From: Xanthostigma xanthostigma
Taxonomy: Eukaryota > Arthropoda > Insecta > Raphidioptera > Raphidiidae
Length of the DNA stretch: 64,000 nt
Direction: 5' to 3'
NCBI GenBank assembly: GCA_963575645.1
Contig: OY754467.1
Location: 5,022,001 to 5,086,000 of the forward strand
The translations under genes and the position numbers were made by a program. The notes beneath the pieces were generated by a model, which had not been told where the DNA came from, made no database searches, and saw nothing but the letters and a program-made list of their open reading frames with translations. Of this stretch, positions 39,401 to 42,400 are shown piece after piece. The first letter of the stretch is position 1. Each line of letters begins with the position of its first letter.

Positions 39401-42400
39401 TTAAAAAAACAATTCCGGGGTGAACAATAAACGGGTATGCGAATTGTAATTCCGGGGTGAACTATTTTTTTCCATAAATCCGCCATAAAAACGAAGATTT
39501 AAAAAAAAAATTTATCGAAATCGGATGATTTTTCGATTTTCTAGAGCCAAAAAACCAGGTGACCGCGAAAGTGTATATTTACCCGAGATATTAAGCGTAT
39601 TCGTCCCAGCAAACACCCCCTGCACCCTTCATCTCAAATCTTTTCCCTTCGCCTAAAAACGGTTCGCGCTCTCCCGACGCTATTTTTAAAGCTAGATGGT
39701 TCTGGTGAACGCCAAATGAAAGACAAAGAATCAGACTACAGATCCTTCAGGCGAATTTTTTGAAAAAAAATTCCTGAAAAAACTTACAACCTTTTGAAAA
39801 AAATAATAAGTTACGTAATATTTCACACGTAGGCGGAACTGTTTTTCAAAAAATTCGCCTGAGGGATCTGTAGTCTGATTCTTTGTCTTTCATTTGGCGT
39901 TTACCAGAACCCTCTAGCTTTAAAAATAGCGTCGGGAGAGCGCGAACCGTTTTTAGGCGAGGGGAAAAGATTTGAGATGGAGGGTGCAGGGGGCATTTGC
40001 AGGGACGAATACTCTTAACAATCAAAATGTGCATAATTAACATGCTGGTGGTATACCACGTGTAAAGAAAACGAGTACATTCCAGAATATCTCGAAAACG
40101 GTTCTTAACGAAAGCATCGTAAATTCAGTAGGAACTCGTGTATTTTCAACCTGTCGTGACAAATCGACTCGTGTATTTTCAACTTCTTCTTCATCTTCAC
40201 CTCGTGGCAGTCATAGACCAATCAGAAAAACGCTTTCTTAATTTGAGCTGAAACGTATTTTTTCCTTGTGTGAGAAGTAGGGACTAAAAACTTGAAAATA
40301 CGTAAAATAGATGGTGTTGAAAATACATGAATTCGACTGTATGTAACTCGGGACCACGTCAGATGGCGATTTCTTGTGGAAGCCCTATTCCCCACTGAGA
40401 AGTATATCGGTTTTCATCGATATGGCCATTTGTTTACGATGTCAATAAAGACAGATACGGATGAGCATGGAAAATCGATGTTTTTAGTATCGATTTCGAT
40501 ATTTATTTCATCGATGTTTTACGACCGATGTTTTTGTGACATCGACGTTTTACGACCGATGTTTTTGTGACATCGACGTTTTACGACCTATGTTTTTGTG
40601 ACATCGATGTTTTACGACCGATGTTTTTGTGACATCGACGTTTTACGACCTATGTTTTTGTGACATCGATGTTTTACGACCGATGTTTTTGTTACATCGG
40701 TAAGTGATCTTTTGCAACCGATCGTTTTTGACATCGATGATTACTTGCGATATATCGTTCGATGTTAATATCGATGTTTTCCTTTCGATGCTCATCCTTA
40801 TAGACAGAAAAAATCTCCGTAAACCTTGCTATGCAACGAAGAAGCAAACCTATTGTCGCATCTGTAGAATTAATATTTTTGAAATATAAATCTATTTATT
40901 CTTGTGTTTTTGTTCTTTTGTAGATGTTCGAGGAGTTTCGAACAGAAAACACATTCAAGAAGGATACGAACAAGTACAACAGGCACTCCTAGATTACACG
41001 ATAAACTGTTATCCACAAATACAGGTAAGCAATTAAATTTTGATTTGTTGTCGTTGTTTATTGAAACATACATAAACTAATTCATCGATCAATGTATGCA
41101 CTCGATATATTATACAGTATGTAAACACGTAAGGTGCACATAGGGAAATTAACATTGGGAAAAATGACTAGATCAGAGTGAGCCTTGAAATCTTGTTTTT
41201 CAATTTGACAGATAATATTCTTTTGCAAAATGAATGTGTATACTACCGAAGAAAATATTCAAATGATTACAACATAATCGGACTTTTTTTATTAATGGGA
41301 CATAAAATTCCCAAAAATACTTAAATATGGTGCGAGATCAAATATCTCCGCCTATTTGTGTTGAACCTAAAGACATTGGGTCACTGATTTACCAACGCGC
41401 ATACGTCATACCAGTCAGACAATTTTTGAATGAAATGTTTCCAAACAGATGGAGTTGTTTTTTGTTTTATTTTTGTACAAAAAAATTAAAATAACGATTT
41501 ATAAGAGCTTTTCATTGTTAAAAAAGCCAAGTAAAATAAAAATAAATCAAAATAAAATAGAAATTCTCAAGATTACCACGATAATTCAATAGAAATAACA
41601 ATTAATGCAGTTAAGGCTAACTCTGATCCAAGTATTTTTTCCCAATGCTAAGTTCTCTATGTGCACCTTACGTGTTTACATACTGTATACTAGCGGCCAG
41701 GTCCAACTTCGCCCGAATTTGCGGATTGCTATCGTATTTTCGTCGACTGGCATTGCAAAATTGGTCTCCACTAAAGGCGCTTTTATTTTAACGCGATAAT
41801 ATATAGCCTATGTTCATCCTGAAGGTCCGTTCTAAATATTGGTGAATAAAAATTTGAAATCGGAAGGGAGGAACATGAGTACACACATTCATCTTAGCTT
41901 ACCGAGATGAATGTTGTGTCCAAATTTCATGATGATCGGAGTTACTGTTCAAAAGTTTTTGTCGATAAAAAGCAGTATTTATACTTTTTTTTAATTAATA
42001 AAATTAAATTAAAATAAATTTAAATGTAAGCCTCAGAAGAAAGCAATGTAGAAAATAAAAAAAAAAATAAAAATATATTCGCCCAACGTAGGGCTCGAAC
42101 CCACGACCCTGATATTGACAGTCGTGTGCTCTACCGATTGAGCTAGCCGGCGTTGTATTCTGGCAACGCTTATATGAGTATATTTAGTTAGCGCATTTCA
42201 CCTGAATAGAAGCTTATTTTTGAGATACATTTTGCAACATTTTTCATTAATGCTCCGTTCCTAATGGTCGTAGCCTGATTTTATATAGCCTATAGCCTTC
42301 CTCGATAAATGGGCTATCCAACAAAAAAATTTTTTTTTCAATTTGAACCAGTAGTTCCTGAGATTAGCGCGTTTAAACAAACGAACAAACAAACTCTTCA

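Noticed and set aside
38497-39460. CRISPR-like regular 37-bp periodicity
   Set aside because: Units are directly adjacent with no unique spacers, the setting is a eukaryotic intron, and no cas genes exist.
38538-39486. Two overlapping minus-strand frames of 283 and 303 codons with a periodic protein (PFIVHPGITIRIPLYRSP...)
   Set aside because: They are translations of the 37-bp tandem array. 37 is not a multiple of 3 and the minus strand has no stop in any frame, so all three frames stay open; the peptide only reflects the repeat.
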